Positions 42,332 through 50,439 of a DNA stretch of 64,000 nt are shown here, piece after piece. Each line of letters starts with the position of its first letter. Within the stretch, counting starts at the first letter, position 1. The position numbers were made by a program, and so were the translations under genes. The stretch comes from JBDSKH01 sp035495435 (lineage in GTDB: Bacteria; Actinomycetota; Actinomycetes; Actinomycetales; Microbacteriaceae), in NCBI GenBank assembly GCA_035495435.1, contig DATJFV010000037.1, positions 1-64,000 on the forward strand. The letters are read 5' to 3'. A model generated the notes under the pieces. That model was not told where the DNA came from, ran no database searches, and saw only the letters and a program-made list of their open reading frames with translations.

Positions 42332-43035
42332 GCGGATTCCGTTCTGATGGTGGTGCGGGGAAAGAGGATGCCGGCGAGACCGAGACCGATCGCACCGCCG
42401 ACGAGTTGTGCCGCGATGAACGGCGGCGCCGAGGCCGGGGCGATGCCGGCGAAGCTGTCGGAGACGATCCGGCCGACCGTGACGGCGGGGTTGGCGAACG
42501 CGGTCGAGCTGGTGAACCAGTACGCCGCCCCGATATATGCGCCGACGGCCGCGCCGATGACGCCCGCCCCGCGACCCGCTCGGGTGAGGCCGAGGATCAC
42601 CAGCACGAGCCCGGCGGTGGCGACGACCTCGCCGGTCAGGGTGCCCCATCCCGCTCGCTCAGTGCCCGAGAGGCCCGGCGCGATGTCGAACATCGCGTTG
42701 GCCAGCAGTGCCCCGCCGACGGCACCGGCGACCTGAACCACGATGTAGAGCGCTGCCTCGGGGGTGCGCAGACCGTCACGGGTCACGAACGCGACCGCCG
42801 ACACGACCGGGTTGAAATGAGCTCCGGATACCGGGGCGAGCAGCGCGATCAGAACCGCCAGCCCCAGCGCGGTCGCCAGGCTGTTCTCGAGCAGCTGCAG
42901 CCCTGTGTCGTCGGGCGAGAGCCGGGAGGCCATCGCGCCCGAGCCGACGACGATGGCGACCAGCGCTCCGGTGCCGACGAACTCGGCGACCAGTCGGCGC
43001 GCACGCGCCGGGCGGGGTGGGATGGCTGTGGTCAT
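42328..43035 (-). CDS. MIP-family channel (AqpS-like, arsenic operon)
   Basis: A 235-residue aquaglyceroporin-type channel with six helices and both half-helix motifs, NPV in HFNPVVSA and NPA in FANPAVTVG. A Val replaces the usual Ala in the first. In ars operons such channels (AqpS) let arsenite out downhill after reduction by ArsC. ATG 43033-43035 is used; an ATG four codons upstream (43045-43047) overlaps the operator. It is divergent from the ArsR-phosphatase fusion gene and coupled to arsC. Confidence 0.9.
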   Translation of the reverse strand: MTTAIPPRPARARRLVAEFVGTGALVAIVVGSGAMASRLSPDDTGLQLLENSLATALGLAVLIALLAPVSGAHFNPVVSAVAFVTRDGLRTPEAALYIVVQVAGAVGGALLANAMFDIAPGLSGTERAGWGTLTGEVVATAGLVLVILGLTRAGRGAGVIGAAVGAYIGAAYWFTSSTAFANPAVTVGRIVSDSFAGIAPASAPPFIAAQLVGGAIGLGLAGILFPRTTIRTESA

Positions 43036-43045
43036 GTCGCGGCCC

Positions 43046-43077
43046 ATCTTGACCGACTCGATTCCCTCAGTCAAGAT
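43046..43077. promoter_or_regulatory. ArsR-type operator between aqpS-like and arsR-fusion genes
   Basis: Perfect 8-bp inverted repeat ATCTTGAC (43046-43053) and GTCAAGAT (43070-43077) with a 16-base spacer, in the 49-base gap between divergent starts. TTGAC/GTCAA arms are characteristic of ArsR/SmtB binding sites. The adjacent ArsR-domain protein is the likely ligand-responsive repressor of both directions. Confidence 0.6.
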
Positions 43078-43084
43078 TGAGTCA

Positions 43085-43753
43085 ATGAACAGGGAGCTAA
43101 CGATCGACGAGCGCGCGGCCCGGCATGCCGCCCTGGCCGACCCCGCGCGCCTGGCCATGGTCGATCTGCTGACGCTCGGCGACTGGTCGCCGAGCGAGCT
43201 GCAGCAGCGGCTGGGGATGCCCTCCAACCTGCTCGCTCACCACCTCGGGGTGCTCGAGAAGGCCGGCCTGGTGACCCGCGGCCGGTCGGAGGCGGACCGC
43301 CGCCGCACCTACGTGCGTCTCGCGACCGATGCCACCGCCGAGCTGGGCATCGGGCCCACGATCACCGCGACGCGCGTGGTGTTCGTCTGCACGGCGAACT
43401 CGGCGCGATCGCAGCTCGCCGCCGCGCTCTGGACGCGCGCCAGCAACGTTCCCGCAGCATCCGGGGGCACGCACCCCGCCGCTCGCGTCGACCCCGCGGC
43501 GTCCGACACGGCCCGCGACCACGGACTCGACCTGAGCGACCGCCGGCCGCAGCTGCTCGATGACATCCGCCAGCCGCGGGACTACCTCATCACGGTCTGC
43601 GACAACGCCCACGAAGAACTCGGCGCGCTGGATGCGCTGCACTGGTCCGTGCCCGACCCGGTGCGAGCGGGCGGCCGCGCCGCATTCGAGGCGGCGTTCC
43701 GCGACCTGTCGCGCCGCGTCGACGAGCTCGCGCCGCGGGTCGCCGCCGCCTAG
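43085..43753 (+). CDS. ArsR regulator fused to an ArsC-like phosphatase domain
   Basis: A 222-residue two-domain protein. Residues about 10-85 are an ArsR winged helix (LADPARLAMVDLL, WSPSELQQRLGMPSNLLAHHLGVLEKAGLV). Residues about 97-215 are a low-molecular-weight tyrosine phosphatase/ArsC fold with P-loop CTANSARS (Cys102, Arg108) and the late Asp in VPDP. The regulator domain lacks an obvious Cys metal site, so sensing may depend on the C-terminal domain. ATG 43085 follows the operator closely. The gene ends in a 4-base convergent overlap with the acetyltransferase. Confidence 0.88.
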   Translation: MNRELTIDERAARHAALADPARLAMVDLLTLGDWSPSELQQRLGMPSNLLAHHLGVLEKAGLVTRGRSEADRRRTYVRLATDATAELGIGPTITATRVVFVCTANSARSQLAAALWTRASNVPAASGGTHPAARVDPAASDTARDHGLDLSDRRPQLLDDIRQPRDYLITVCDNAHEELGALDALHWSVPDPVRAGGRAAFEAAFRDLSRRVDELAPRVAAA

Positions 43754-44262
43754 CGTCCGACCTCGCGGCTGCGCCATTCGACGAGCACCGTGTCGCGCCA
43801 CCGGCCCCTCTGCGGCCCGTAGGTCATGAGGGCGATCGCCTCGCGTCGGCCGACAGCACGGAACCCGTGCTTCTCATGCAGCGCGATGCTCGCCACATTC
43901 TCGGGGAAGATGCTCGACTGCACCGTCCAGTACCCCGCCGCCTCGGCCGCGTCGAGGAACGCGGCCAGCAGCCGGCCGCCCACACCCCGGCCCTGAGCCG
44001 CCTCGGCCACATAGACGGAGTGCTCGATCACGCCCCGGTAGACCGGGCGACTCGACACCGGTGACGCCGCCGCCCAGCCGATGACCTGGTCTTCGTCCGC
44101 AGCGACCAGCCGGGGCTCGCGCACTTTGCCGGAGTCGAACGACTGCCACGTGGGCGGTTCCGGCTCGAACGTGGCATCACCGGTGGCGATGCCCTCGCGG
44201 TAGATCCGCTCGACCTGCGGCCAGTCCCCCGGCCGCATCGCGCGGATCGTTACCGGCAGCAT
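43750..44262 (-). CDS. GNAT N-acetyltransferase, ArsN/phosphinothricin-acetyltransferase type
   Basis: A 170-residue GNAT enzyme: N-terminal IRAMRPGDWPQVERIYREGIATGDATFE, the SVYVAEAAQGRGVGGRLL acetyl-CoA loop (about 86-103) and ASIALHEKHGFRAVGRRE. The start and length match the PAT/ArsN1 family; ArsN1 acetylates the organoarsenical arsinothricin, and PAT acts on phosphinothricin. The ars context favours an arsenical. The gene overlaps the end of the upstream flavoprotein gene by 13 bases, so both are co-transcribed. Confidence 0.87.
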   Translation of the reverse strand: MLPVTIRAMRPGDWPQVERIYREGIATGDATFEPEPPTWQSFDSGKVREPRLVAADEDQVIGWAAASPVSSRPVYRGVIEHSVYVAEAAQGRGVGGRLLAAFLDAAEAAGYWTVQSSIFPENVASIALHEKHGFRAVGRREAIALMTYGPQRGRWRDTVLVEWRSREVGR

Positions 44263-45572
44263 CCGGATGACAGCTGCTCGGGGCCGGCCGAGGTCGAGCA
44301 CACCCCGGTGGCGGGCAGGGTCAGCTGCACGCTGGTCGCGGCGGCCATGTCGCCCGCAAGCCAGGCGGTGATCGAGCGCACCTGCTCGTACCCGGTGGCG
44401 AGCAGGAAGGTGGGCGCGCGCCCGTAGCTCTTCATGCCGGCCAGGAAGAAGCCGTTCTCGGGGTGCCGCAACTCGGCGAAGCCGTGCGGCTCGACGGTTC
44501 CGCAGGAGTGCACGTTGGGGTCGATCAGCGGGGCGAGGCGCGCGGGAGCCTCGACGATGTCGTCGAGTTCGAGTCGCACCTCGCGCAGCATGGCGAGGTT
44601 GGGGCGGAACCCGGTGGCGTTGACGATCAGGTCGGTGTCGTGCTCGACCAGGTCACCCGAGCGGGCGCCGGTCACGCGGACCGCGTCGCCCCGGCGGGCG
44701 AGGCGCACGATCTCGAACCGGTCGAGCACCTCGATGGCCCCGGATGCGATGGCCGCGTCGACACGGGCGCCGAGCGACGCGCGCGCCTGCAGTTCGTCGT
44801 CGGCCGACGTGGTGACGCGGGCGGCGGACGCGTTGCGGATCAGCCAGGTGATGCGCGTACCCGGTTCGGCTTCGGCGAGCGCGACGAGGTTGAGCAGGGT
44901 GTTGGCCGCCGAGTGGCCGGCGCCGACGACGGTGGTGTGGCGCCCGGCGAACCGGATGCGGTCGCGGCCGAGCACATCGGGCAGGGCGTGGCTGACCAGG
45001 TCGGCGACCTCGGCGAGGCCCAGAGGCTCGAGCCCGGAGGAGGCGAGGCTGTTGGGTGTGCCGTAGGTACCGGAGGCGTCGATCACCGCCCGCGCGGTGA
45101 GCTCGGTGACGTCGCCGTGATCGGTGAGGCGCAGCAGGAACGGCGTGGTCGAACGGTTCGCGGTGCGGGTGCGGTCCATGCCATCGCGTGCCACCGCCGT
45201 CACCTCGACTCCGGTGCGGATGCGCGACGCGATCGCGTCGAGGGCGGCGAGCGGGGCCAGGTACTGCTCGACCAGCTCGGCGGCCGTGGGGATGGCGTCG
45301 GGGTCGGGGTGCACCCAGCCGGTCGCCTCGAGCAGCCGCCGTGAGGCCGGGTCGACCAGGTGCTGCCACGGCGAGAAGAGCCGGATGTGACCCCACTGCC
45401 GCATGCTGTGCGCGATCGTGTCGCCGGCTTCGTACAGGACGAAGTCGATGCCGCGTTCCACCAGGTTCGCGGCGGCGGCGAGGCCGACCGGCCCGGCGCC
45501 GATGATCGCCACGGGCAGGGAGGTGAGGCGCGAGTCGCGCACCGGCGGGCGGGTCAGGTCGATCAAGGTCAT
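44250..45572 (-). CDS. ArsO-like flavin-binding monooxygenase-family protein
   Basis: A 440-residue flavoprotein with VAIIGAGPVGLAAAANLVERG (FAD site, about 21-41), a second dinucleotide site VVGAGHSAANTLLN and the terminal NATGFRPN segment, as in ArsO and other FMO-like proteins of ars operons. The C-terminus is odd: a tail of about 18 residues with three Cys, ending SSGCCR, which could bind arsenite. ATG 45570-45572 is chosen; ATG 45617 would add 15 residues and runs into the operator. It is divergent from arsR. The true reaction (possibly arsenical oxidation) is not established. Confidence 0.8.
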   Translation of the reverse strand: MTLIDLTRPPVRDSRLTSLPVAIIGAGPVGLAAAANLVERGIDFVLYEAGDTIAHSMRQWGHIRLFSPWQHLVDPASRRLLEATGWVHPDPDAIPTAAELVEQYLAPLAALDAIASRIRTGVEVTAVARDGMDRTRTANRSTTPFLLRLTDHGDVTELTARAVIDASGTYGTPNSLASSGLEPLGLAEVADLVSHALPDVLGRDRIRFAGRHTTVVGAGHSAANTLLNLVALAEAEPGTRITWLIRNASAARVTTSADDELQARASLGARVDAAIASGAIEVLDRFEIVRLARRGDAVRVTGARSGDLVEHDTDLIVNATGFRPNLAMLREVRLELDDIVEAPARLAPLIDPNVHSCGTVEPHGFAELRHPENGFFLAGMKSYGRAPTFLLATGYEQVRSITAWLAGDMAAATSVQLTLPATGVCSTSAGPEQLSSGCCR

Positions 45573-45603
45573 GCGGCCCAGTGTCGCCCATTCATCGACA
45601 AAC

Positions 45604-45630
45604 GTCAATATAGACATTCATCGATGGATG
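45604..45630. promoter_or_regulatory. ArsR-type operator between arsO-like and arsR
   Basis: Two adjacent imperfect palindromes: GTCAATATAGAC (45604-45615, one mismatched pair) and CATTCATCGATGGATG (45615-45630, 15 of 16 bases arranged as a palindrome apart from one pair). They occupy an AT-rich stretch between the divergent genes, where an ArsR dimer would block both promoters. Assignment to the adjacent ArsR is inference. Confidence 0.6.
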
Positions 45631-45645
45631 GTGAGACCATGGAGC

Positions 45646-46002
45646 ATGCCCGTCGTCGACCTCCTTCCCCTCACCGATGTGTCGGCCACCGCGTGCTGCA
45701 GCCCGCTGACGAAAGAGACGATCACCGCATCCGACGCCGAGGCGGTCGCCCGCACCTTCAAGGCGCTCGGCGACCCGACCCGGGTGCGCATCCTGTCGAT
45801 GGTCGCGTCGCACGCCGACCAGGAGGCCTGCGTCTGCGACCTGCAAGAGCCGCTCGGCCTCTCCCAGCCGACGGTGTCGCACCACCTGAAGATCCTCACC
45901 GACGCCGGATTCCTCACCCGATCGAAGCGCGGCACGTGGGCGTACTACGCGCTCGTGCCGGGGGCGCTCGACGGGGTCGCGGGAGTTCTCGCGGGGGTGT
46001 GA
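45646..46002 (+). CDS. arsR: ArsR-family arsenite-responsive repressor
   Basis: A 118-residue winged-helix repressor: FKALGDPTRVRILSMVA, the metal-site region ACVCDLQEPLGLSQPTVSHHLKIL and a C-terminal wing GTWAYYAL. Cys62 and Cys64 form the CVC pair of E. coli-type ArsR; Cys17 and Cys18 give a second possible site resembling the N-terminal Cys pair of Corynebacterium ArsR. The start is uncertain: ATG 45646 is used, but ATG 45628 and GTG 45631 are in frame and give slightly longer N-termini. It is divergent from the ArsO-like gene. Confidence 0.88.
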   Translation: MPVVDLLPLTDVSATACCSPLTKETITASDAEAVARTFKALGDPTRVRILSMVASHADQEACVCDLQEPLGLSQPTVSHHLKILTDAGFLTRSKRGTWAYYALVPGALDGVAGVLAGV

Positions 46003-46024
46003 GGGCCGCGAGCGGCGCACCACG

Positions 46025-46558
46025 TCACAGCACGAACCCGGCTTTCAGCTTCCGGCGGGCCCGCCAGAGGAAGGTGCTCGCGGTCGCATGGGTCACACCC
46101 ATCTCCTCGGCGATCGCACCGATTGACGCGGTCCGCTCCCAGATCAGGAGGGCCTGGCGCTCGCGTTCGCTGAAGGTGCGCCGCGGCGGTCGCCGGGCCG
46201 GCATCCGGTCCTGCTCCCACCCCTCGTCCCGCTCCTCGGTCTCGGCGAGGCCGACGAGCTGCGCCTCATCGCAGGATCCGAAGACGACGACATCCGCACC
46301 CCACGCGACCCGCTGAGACTCGGGTCGGGCGAGGACGAGCACCACGCGGCTGCCGAGCGACTTCGCGATCGCGACGCGGGCGTGCGTGGACTCGCGGTCG
46401 GGCGCCTCTTCGAGGACGGTGATGGAGGTGGGGAACGCCGCATCGACGACGAGTTCGGGCAGCGTGGCCGCTGCGGCCGCGATGGCGAAGGTGTCGCGCC
46501 GCGCCAGAACGTCGGCGAGGGCGCGTGCCCGGTCGCCCGCGACGCCGATCGAGGTCAT
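46025..46558 (-). CDS. Helix-turn-helix protein of unknown family
   Basis: A 177-residue protein. Residues about 130-175 form a helix-turn-helix similar to sigma-70 region 4 or LuxR domains (FSERERQALLIWERTASIGAIAEEMGVTHATASTFLWRARRKL). The N-terminal 115 residues look like a small alpha/beta domain (VDAAFPTSITVLEE, SLGSRVVLVLARPES, ADVVVFGSCDEAQ) resembling a degenerate receiver or effector fold. It follows the sugar ABC operon after a hairpin, so it may be read independently or by read-through. ATG 46556-46558 is used; two residues more are possible from 46564. Confidence 0.65.
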   Translation of the reverse strand: MTSIGVAGDRARALADVLARRDTFAIAAAAATLPELVVDAAFPTSITVLEEAPDRESTHARVAIAKSLGSRVVLVLARPESQRVAWGADVVVFGSCDEAQLVGLAETEERDEGWEQDRMPARRPPRRTFSERERQALLIWERTASIGAIAEEMGVTHATASTFLWRARRKLKAGFVL

Positions 46559-46578
46559 GACCATGGTCGTGATGCACC

Positions 46579-46605
46579 GCGGGCCCGGCACATGGCCGGG
46601 CCCGC
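46579..46605. terminator. Strong hairpin after the sugar ABC operon
   Basis: A perfect 11-bp GC-rich stem (46579-46589 with 46595-46605, GCGGGCCCGGC and its complement) and a five-base loop ACATG, 12 bases past the stop of the binding-protein gene. No U-tract follows, so it is a terminator or mRNA-stabilising hairpin typical of GC-rich actinobacteria. Confidence 0.75.
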
Positions 46606-46616
46606 AGTGGTCGGGG

Positions 46617-47792
46617 CTACTTGCCCCAGACCTTCTTGTAGACGTCCCGGTAGCCGCTGGCCGGGTCGAACAGATCACCGCTGGGCACGTTGTCCTTGGT
46701 GACCAGGCCCGGTGCCGCGACGAAGCCCGACGCGTCCTGGCCGGCGAGCGCACGGTTGATCTCGTCGACCAGCTGCCAGCCCTGCAGCAGCAGCGGCTCG
46801 GCGACCGTGGCGGCCTGGTAGTCGACGTTGCGGATGCGCTGGAACTCGGCCGAGTCACCGTCACCGGCAGCCACCGACTTCGGCGGGCCCGCCGGGTCCT
46901 TGCCGGCGTCACGCAGAGCCTGCTGGGCACCACCGAAGTAGTTGCCGTTGATGGCGAGCAGGTAGGTCAGCTTGTCGCCGTTGGCCTGCAGCAGGGTCGA
47001 GATCAGCGAAGGCATGCGCTGGTCGGCCTCCGCGATCGGCGAGTCCTCGTACGACAGCACGGTGCAGGTCGAGCATGCGGTGATGTAGGCCTTCATCGCG
47101 TCGGCCTTCAGCACGGCGATGTCGTACTGGCTGTCGGTGAAGATCACCGCGCCGGCCTTGCCGTCGGAGTCGGCGACCGCGTAGGCGGCGGCGAGCTGCG
47201 AGACGACCAGCGGGTCGGTGGTGACGTTGGTGAACAGTCCCGAGCCGGGGCCGGCGCTCGCGGTCGCGTGCCATCCGACGACCGGGATGCCGAGGTCGGT
47301 GGCCTGCGAGATGGCCGCCGCCTGCTCGGTGGCGTCGAAGCCGCCGACGATGATCGCGGCCGGCTTGGATGCGATGGCCTGGTTCATGGCGTCGGTGCGT
47401 CCCTGCGCGGTGGCCTTGCCGTCGTAGACGTCGACGGTCCAGCCGATGACGGCCGCGGCCTCCTCGACACCTTGCGCGACGGCGTTGATGCCGCCGTTGG
47501 TGAGGTCACTTCCGACGTAGGCGATCTTGGCGCCCGGCTGCTGAGCCGTCGGGCCCTCCGACGGCGGGGTGAAGCCCTCCGTCGCGTTCAGGCTGCCGGC
47601 GACCAGGTCCTTGGAGAACTGGACGATGTCGCCGTCGGGGATGATCGACGCGAACCGGTCGTCCGTCGCCGGCGCCTGGGTCTCGCCACCGCCGACACTG
47701 CCGCTGGCACAGCCGGACAGAACGATGACGAGTGCTGTGGGAATGGCGACGAGAGCTGCGAGTGCAGAACGCCGCCGGGGAATGGTGGTCAT
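46617..47792 (-). CDS. Sugar ABC transporter, substrate-binding lipoprotein (RbsB-type)
   Basis: A 391-residue binding protein: signal with lipobox VLSGC (about Cys28), then a Peripla_BP_4/RbsB-type two-lobe fold (KIAYVGSDLTNGG, AIASKPAAIIVGGFD, GIPVVGWHA, GAVIFTDSQYDIAVLKADAM). It captures a sugar or sugar-acid outside the membrane. It is the last gene of a five-gene coupled operon (lactonase, IclR, ATPase, permease, binding protein). The ATG overlaps the permease stop, and a strong hairpin follows. The co-encoded lactonase suggests an aldose, aldonate or aldonolactone ligand. Confidence 0.88.
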   Translation of the reverse strand: MTTIPRRRSALAALVAIPTALVIVLSGCASGSVGGGETQAPATDDRFASIIPDGDIVQFSKDLVAGSLNATEGFTPPSEGPTAQQPGAKIAYVGSDLTNGGINAVAQGVEEAAAVIGWTVDVYDGKATAQGRTDAMNQAIASKPAAIIVGGFDATEQAAAISQATDLGIPVVGWHATASAGPGSGLFTNVTTDPLVVSQLAAAYAVADSDGKAGAVIFTDSQYDIAVLKADAMKAYITACSTCTVLSYEDSPIAEADQRMPSLISTLLQANGDKLTYLLAINGNYFGGAQQALRDAGKDPAGPPKSVAAGDGDSAEFQRIRNVDYQAATVAEPLLLQGWQLVDEINRALAGQDASGFVAAPGLVTKDNVPSGDLFDPASGYRDVYKKVWGK

Positions 47793-48913
47793 TTCGCTTC
47801 CTTCTTGTGGGGAGCCTCGGCAGCAACCGTGCCGCCTTCGGCTTCAGGGGTTGAGGGTTCTTGCGTGGTAGTCGGTGGGGCGATGGTCGGTGCGTCCGCG
47901 CGGGACACCCGTCGCCGGGTCGCGAGCGATGCGATGGTGATCGCCGCGACGAGGGTGAGCCCGTTGAACAGGGGCTCGAGGAAGAAGTTGCCGGGCAGCA
48001 GCTGCTGCAGGCCCGAGATGCCGATGGTCGCGATGGTCACGCCGAGGATCGTGCCGAGGGCGTTCACCCGTCCGGGCCGGATGGTCGTCGAGCCGAGGAA
48101 CGCGGCGGCGAGTGCCGGCAGCAGGTACTCGGGGCCGATGTTCGCCTGGGCGACACCCGCCTGACGCGAGGCGAGCAGGATGCCGGCGACCGCGGTGAGC
48201 ACGCCCGAGGTGGCCATCGCGCCCACGACGTAGCGCCGGCGCGGGATGCCGCTCAGCTCGGCGGCGGCCGGGTTGGCGCCGACGGCGTAGAGGTACCGGC
48301 CGACCGGCAGGAACTCCAGGACGACCCAGATGATGATGCCGATGGCGAGCGCGATGATGAACGGGCCGGGGATGGGCCCGAGCGACCAGCGGGAGAGCTC
48401 GTCGAACGCCGACGCCCGGTTGCCCTGCGGGTCGGTGACCTGCCGGCCCCCGGTGTACCAGTAGGTGATCGCGAAGATCACCTGCGCGGTGGCGAGGGTG
48501 GCGATGAAGGCGTCGACCTGGGCGAGCTCGACCAGCAGCGCGTTGAGCAGGCCGATCACGCCGCCGCCGACCAGGCAGAGCAGGATCACCAGCCGGTAGT
48601 CGAGCCCCTGCACCTGCCACGACAACGCCATGACCTGCCAGAGCCCGACGCCGTACCCGATCGAGAGGTCGATCTTGCCCGCGATCATCGGGATGGTGAC
48701 CGCGAGGGCCAGGATCAGCAGCACCGACTTGCCCGACGCCAGCAGCTGGAAGTTCAGCAACGAGGCGAAGGTGTCGGGGCGCAGCGCCGCGAAGATGACG
48801 AACAGGGCGACGGTCAGGATCACCATGCCGTAGTTCGAGGTCAGCTTCGCGTACCAGGAGGCGCCCTTGCCCGGTTCGAGCGCGGTGGACTTCAGCGAGG
48901 TGTTCATCGTCAT
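47789..48913 (-). CDS. Sugar ABC transporter, permease (RbsC-type)
   Basis: A 374-residue permease of the BPD_transp_2 family with about ten helices and the conserved PMIAGKIDLSIGYGVGL, GLLNALLV, TLATAQVIFAI, GRYLYAVGANPAAAELSGI and LAAAFLGSTTIRPGRVN segments typical of RbsC-like proteins. An unusual cytosolic tail of about 40 residues (Thr/Pro/Glu-rich) follows the last helix. ATG 48911-48913 overlaps the ATPase stop as ATGA. A homodimer should form the channel with the adjacent double ATPase. Confidence 0.9.
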   Translation of the reverse strand: MTMNTSLKSTALEPGKGASWYAKLTSNYGMVILTVALFVIFAALRPDTFASLLNFQLLASGKSVLLILALAVTIPMIAGKIDLSIGYGVGLWQVMALSWQVQGLDYRLVILLCLVGGGVIGLLNALLVELAQVDAFIATLATAQVIFAITYWYTGGRQVTDPQGNRASAFDELSRWSLGPIPGPFIIALAIGIIIWVVLEFLPVGRYLYAVGANPAAAELSGIPRRRYVVGAMATSGVLTAVAGILLASRQAGVAQANIGPEYLLPALAAAFLGSTTIRPGRVNALGTILGVTIATIGISGLQQLLPGNFFLEPLFNGLTLVAAITIASLATRRRVSRADAPTIAPPTTTQEPSTPEAEGGTVAAEAPHKKEAK

Positions 48914-50439
48914 GAGCTGCGGGTCTCCTGTGCTGCGGTGGTGATGGGGTCGACATCGTCGAGTTCGGATGCCGCGCTGACGAGGTTGGCGATGGTCAGG
49001 TCGTCGCCGGTCAGCTCGGCGATCACGTGGCCGCGGCCGATCACGATCGCCCGGTGGGCGATCTTGGCGACCTCCTCCATGTCGGTCGAGACGACGACGG
49101 CGCAGGTGCCGGTACGGACGGCATCGCGCAGGAGTCCGTAGATCTCGGCCTTCGCCCCGACATCGACGCCCATCGTCGGTTCTTCGAGCACGACGACCGA
49201 GCGTTCGATGCCGAACCAGCGGGCGAGGATGACTTTCTGCTGGTTGCCGCCCGAGAAGGTGTCGAGGGCGATCTCGGGGTCGCTGGGTCTCACGTCGAAC
49301 TTGCGCAGCAATTCGATCGCCTGCGCCCGCTCCGAGCGCGACGTGCGGAACTGCCAGCCGCGGCGGCCCCAGACCCGAGGGTTGAGGAAGAGGTTCTCGC
49401 GCGCCGAGAGTCCGGCTCCGACCGCCTCCGCCTCGCGGTTGGATGTCGCGAAGCCGACACCGGCTCGCACCGCGTCGTAGGGCGACCGCGGGGCGTGGTC
49501 GACCCCGTCGATCGACATCCGGCCACCGGTCACGCGGGTCGCCCCGGCGATGGCACGCCCGAGGGGCTCCTGCCCGGCGCCGCGCAGACCGCACAGCGCC
49601 AGCACCTCACCTTGGCGAACGTCGAGCGAGATGGGTCCCGCGCCGTCCACCTGGACCTCATCGAGGCGAAGGCGGATGCTGTCGGCCGGCGGGTCGAAGG
49701 CGGTGCTCTTGGTCTCGCGGCCCACGATCAGTTCGACGAGCTCGCTCGGCGGCAGGTCGGTCAGCGGCCGATCGGCGACGACCCGGCCGTTGCGCATGAC
49801 GACCGCGCGCGACGAGATCTGGTAGATCTCGTCGAGACGGTGCGAGACGTAGATCATGCCGACGCCCCGGTCGCGCAGCTGCCGCAGCACCACGAACAGC
49901 CGCTCGACGTCCTGGGCGGGAAGCGAGGCGGTGGGCTCGTCGAGCACCAACAGCTTCGGGTCGCTGACCAGTCCGCGGGCGATCGCGAGCAGGCTGCGCT
50001 CGGTGCGGGGTAGGTCGAAGATGCGGGCATCCGGGTCGATGCCGCCCCCGATGGTGTCGAGCACGCGCTCGGCCTGCTCGCGCACGCCCTTCTGGCTGAT
50101 GAACCCGAAGCGACGCGGGTAGCCGAGGTACTGGGCGATGTTCTCGGCCACCGTCATCCACTCGACGAGGCCGAGGTTCTGGTGGACGAACGAGATGCGC
50201 TTCCGGGTACCGGCGGAGTCCAGATCGGCGCCGGCCAGCAGCATCCGCCCCTTGTCGGGCCGGTACACGCCGGCGAGCATCTTGATGACCGTCGACTTGC
50301 CGGCGCCGTTCTCGCCGAGCAGCGAGACGATCTCGCCCGTGCCGACATCGAAACTGACATCGGCCGCGGCGTGCGTGGCGAAGAAGGACTTGTCGAGTCC
50401 TTGAACGGAGAGCAGGGGAAGGTCGGCGTCCACGGTCAC
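48910..50439 (-). CDS. Sugar ABC transporter, double ATP-binding protein (RbsA-type)
   Basis: A 509-residue ATPase with two nucleotide-binding domains. The first has Walker A GENGAGKST (42-50), Walker B KLLVLDEPTASL and the switch YVSHRLDEI. The second has the degenerate Walker A GLRGAGQEP usual in RbsA-like proteins, signature FSGGNQQKVILARWF and VVVLEEPTMGVDVG. The start is GTG 50437-50439, overlapping the IclR stop as GTGA; a second GTG follows two codons later. It energises the adjacent permease. Confidence 0.92.
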   Translation of the reverse strand: MTVDADLPLLSVQGLDKSFFATHAAADVSFDVGTGEIVSLLGENGAGKSTVIKMLAGVYRPDKGRMLLAGADLDSAGTRKRISFVHQNLGLVEWMTVAENIAQYLGYPRRFGFISQKGVREQAERVLDTIGGGIDPDARIFDLPRTERSLLAIARGLVSDPKLLVLDEPTASLPAQDVERLFVVLRQLRDRGVGMIYVSHRLDEIYQISSRAVVMRNGRVVADRPLTDLPPSELVELIVGRETKSTAFDPPADSIRLRLDEVQVDGAGPISLDVRQGEVLALCGLRGAGQEPLGRAIAGATRVTGGRMSIDGVDHAPRSPYDAVRAGVGFATSNREAEAVGAGLSARENLFLNPRVWGRRGWQFRTSRSERAQAIELLRKFDVRPSDPEIALDTFSGGNQQKVILARWFGIERSVVVLEEPTMGVDVGAKAEIYGLLRDAVRTGTCAVVVSTDMEEVAKIAHRAIVIGRGHVIAELTGDDLTIANLVSAASELDDVDPITTAAQETRSS

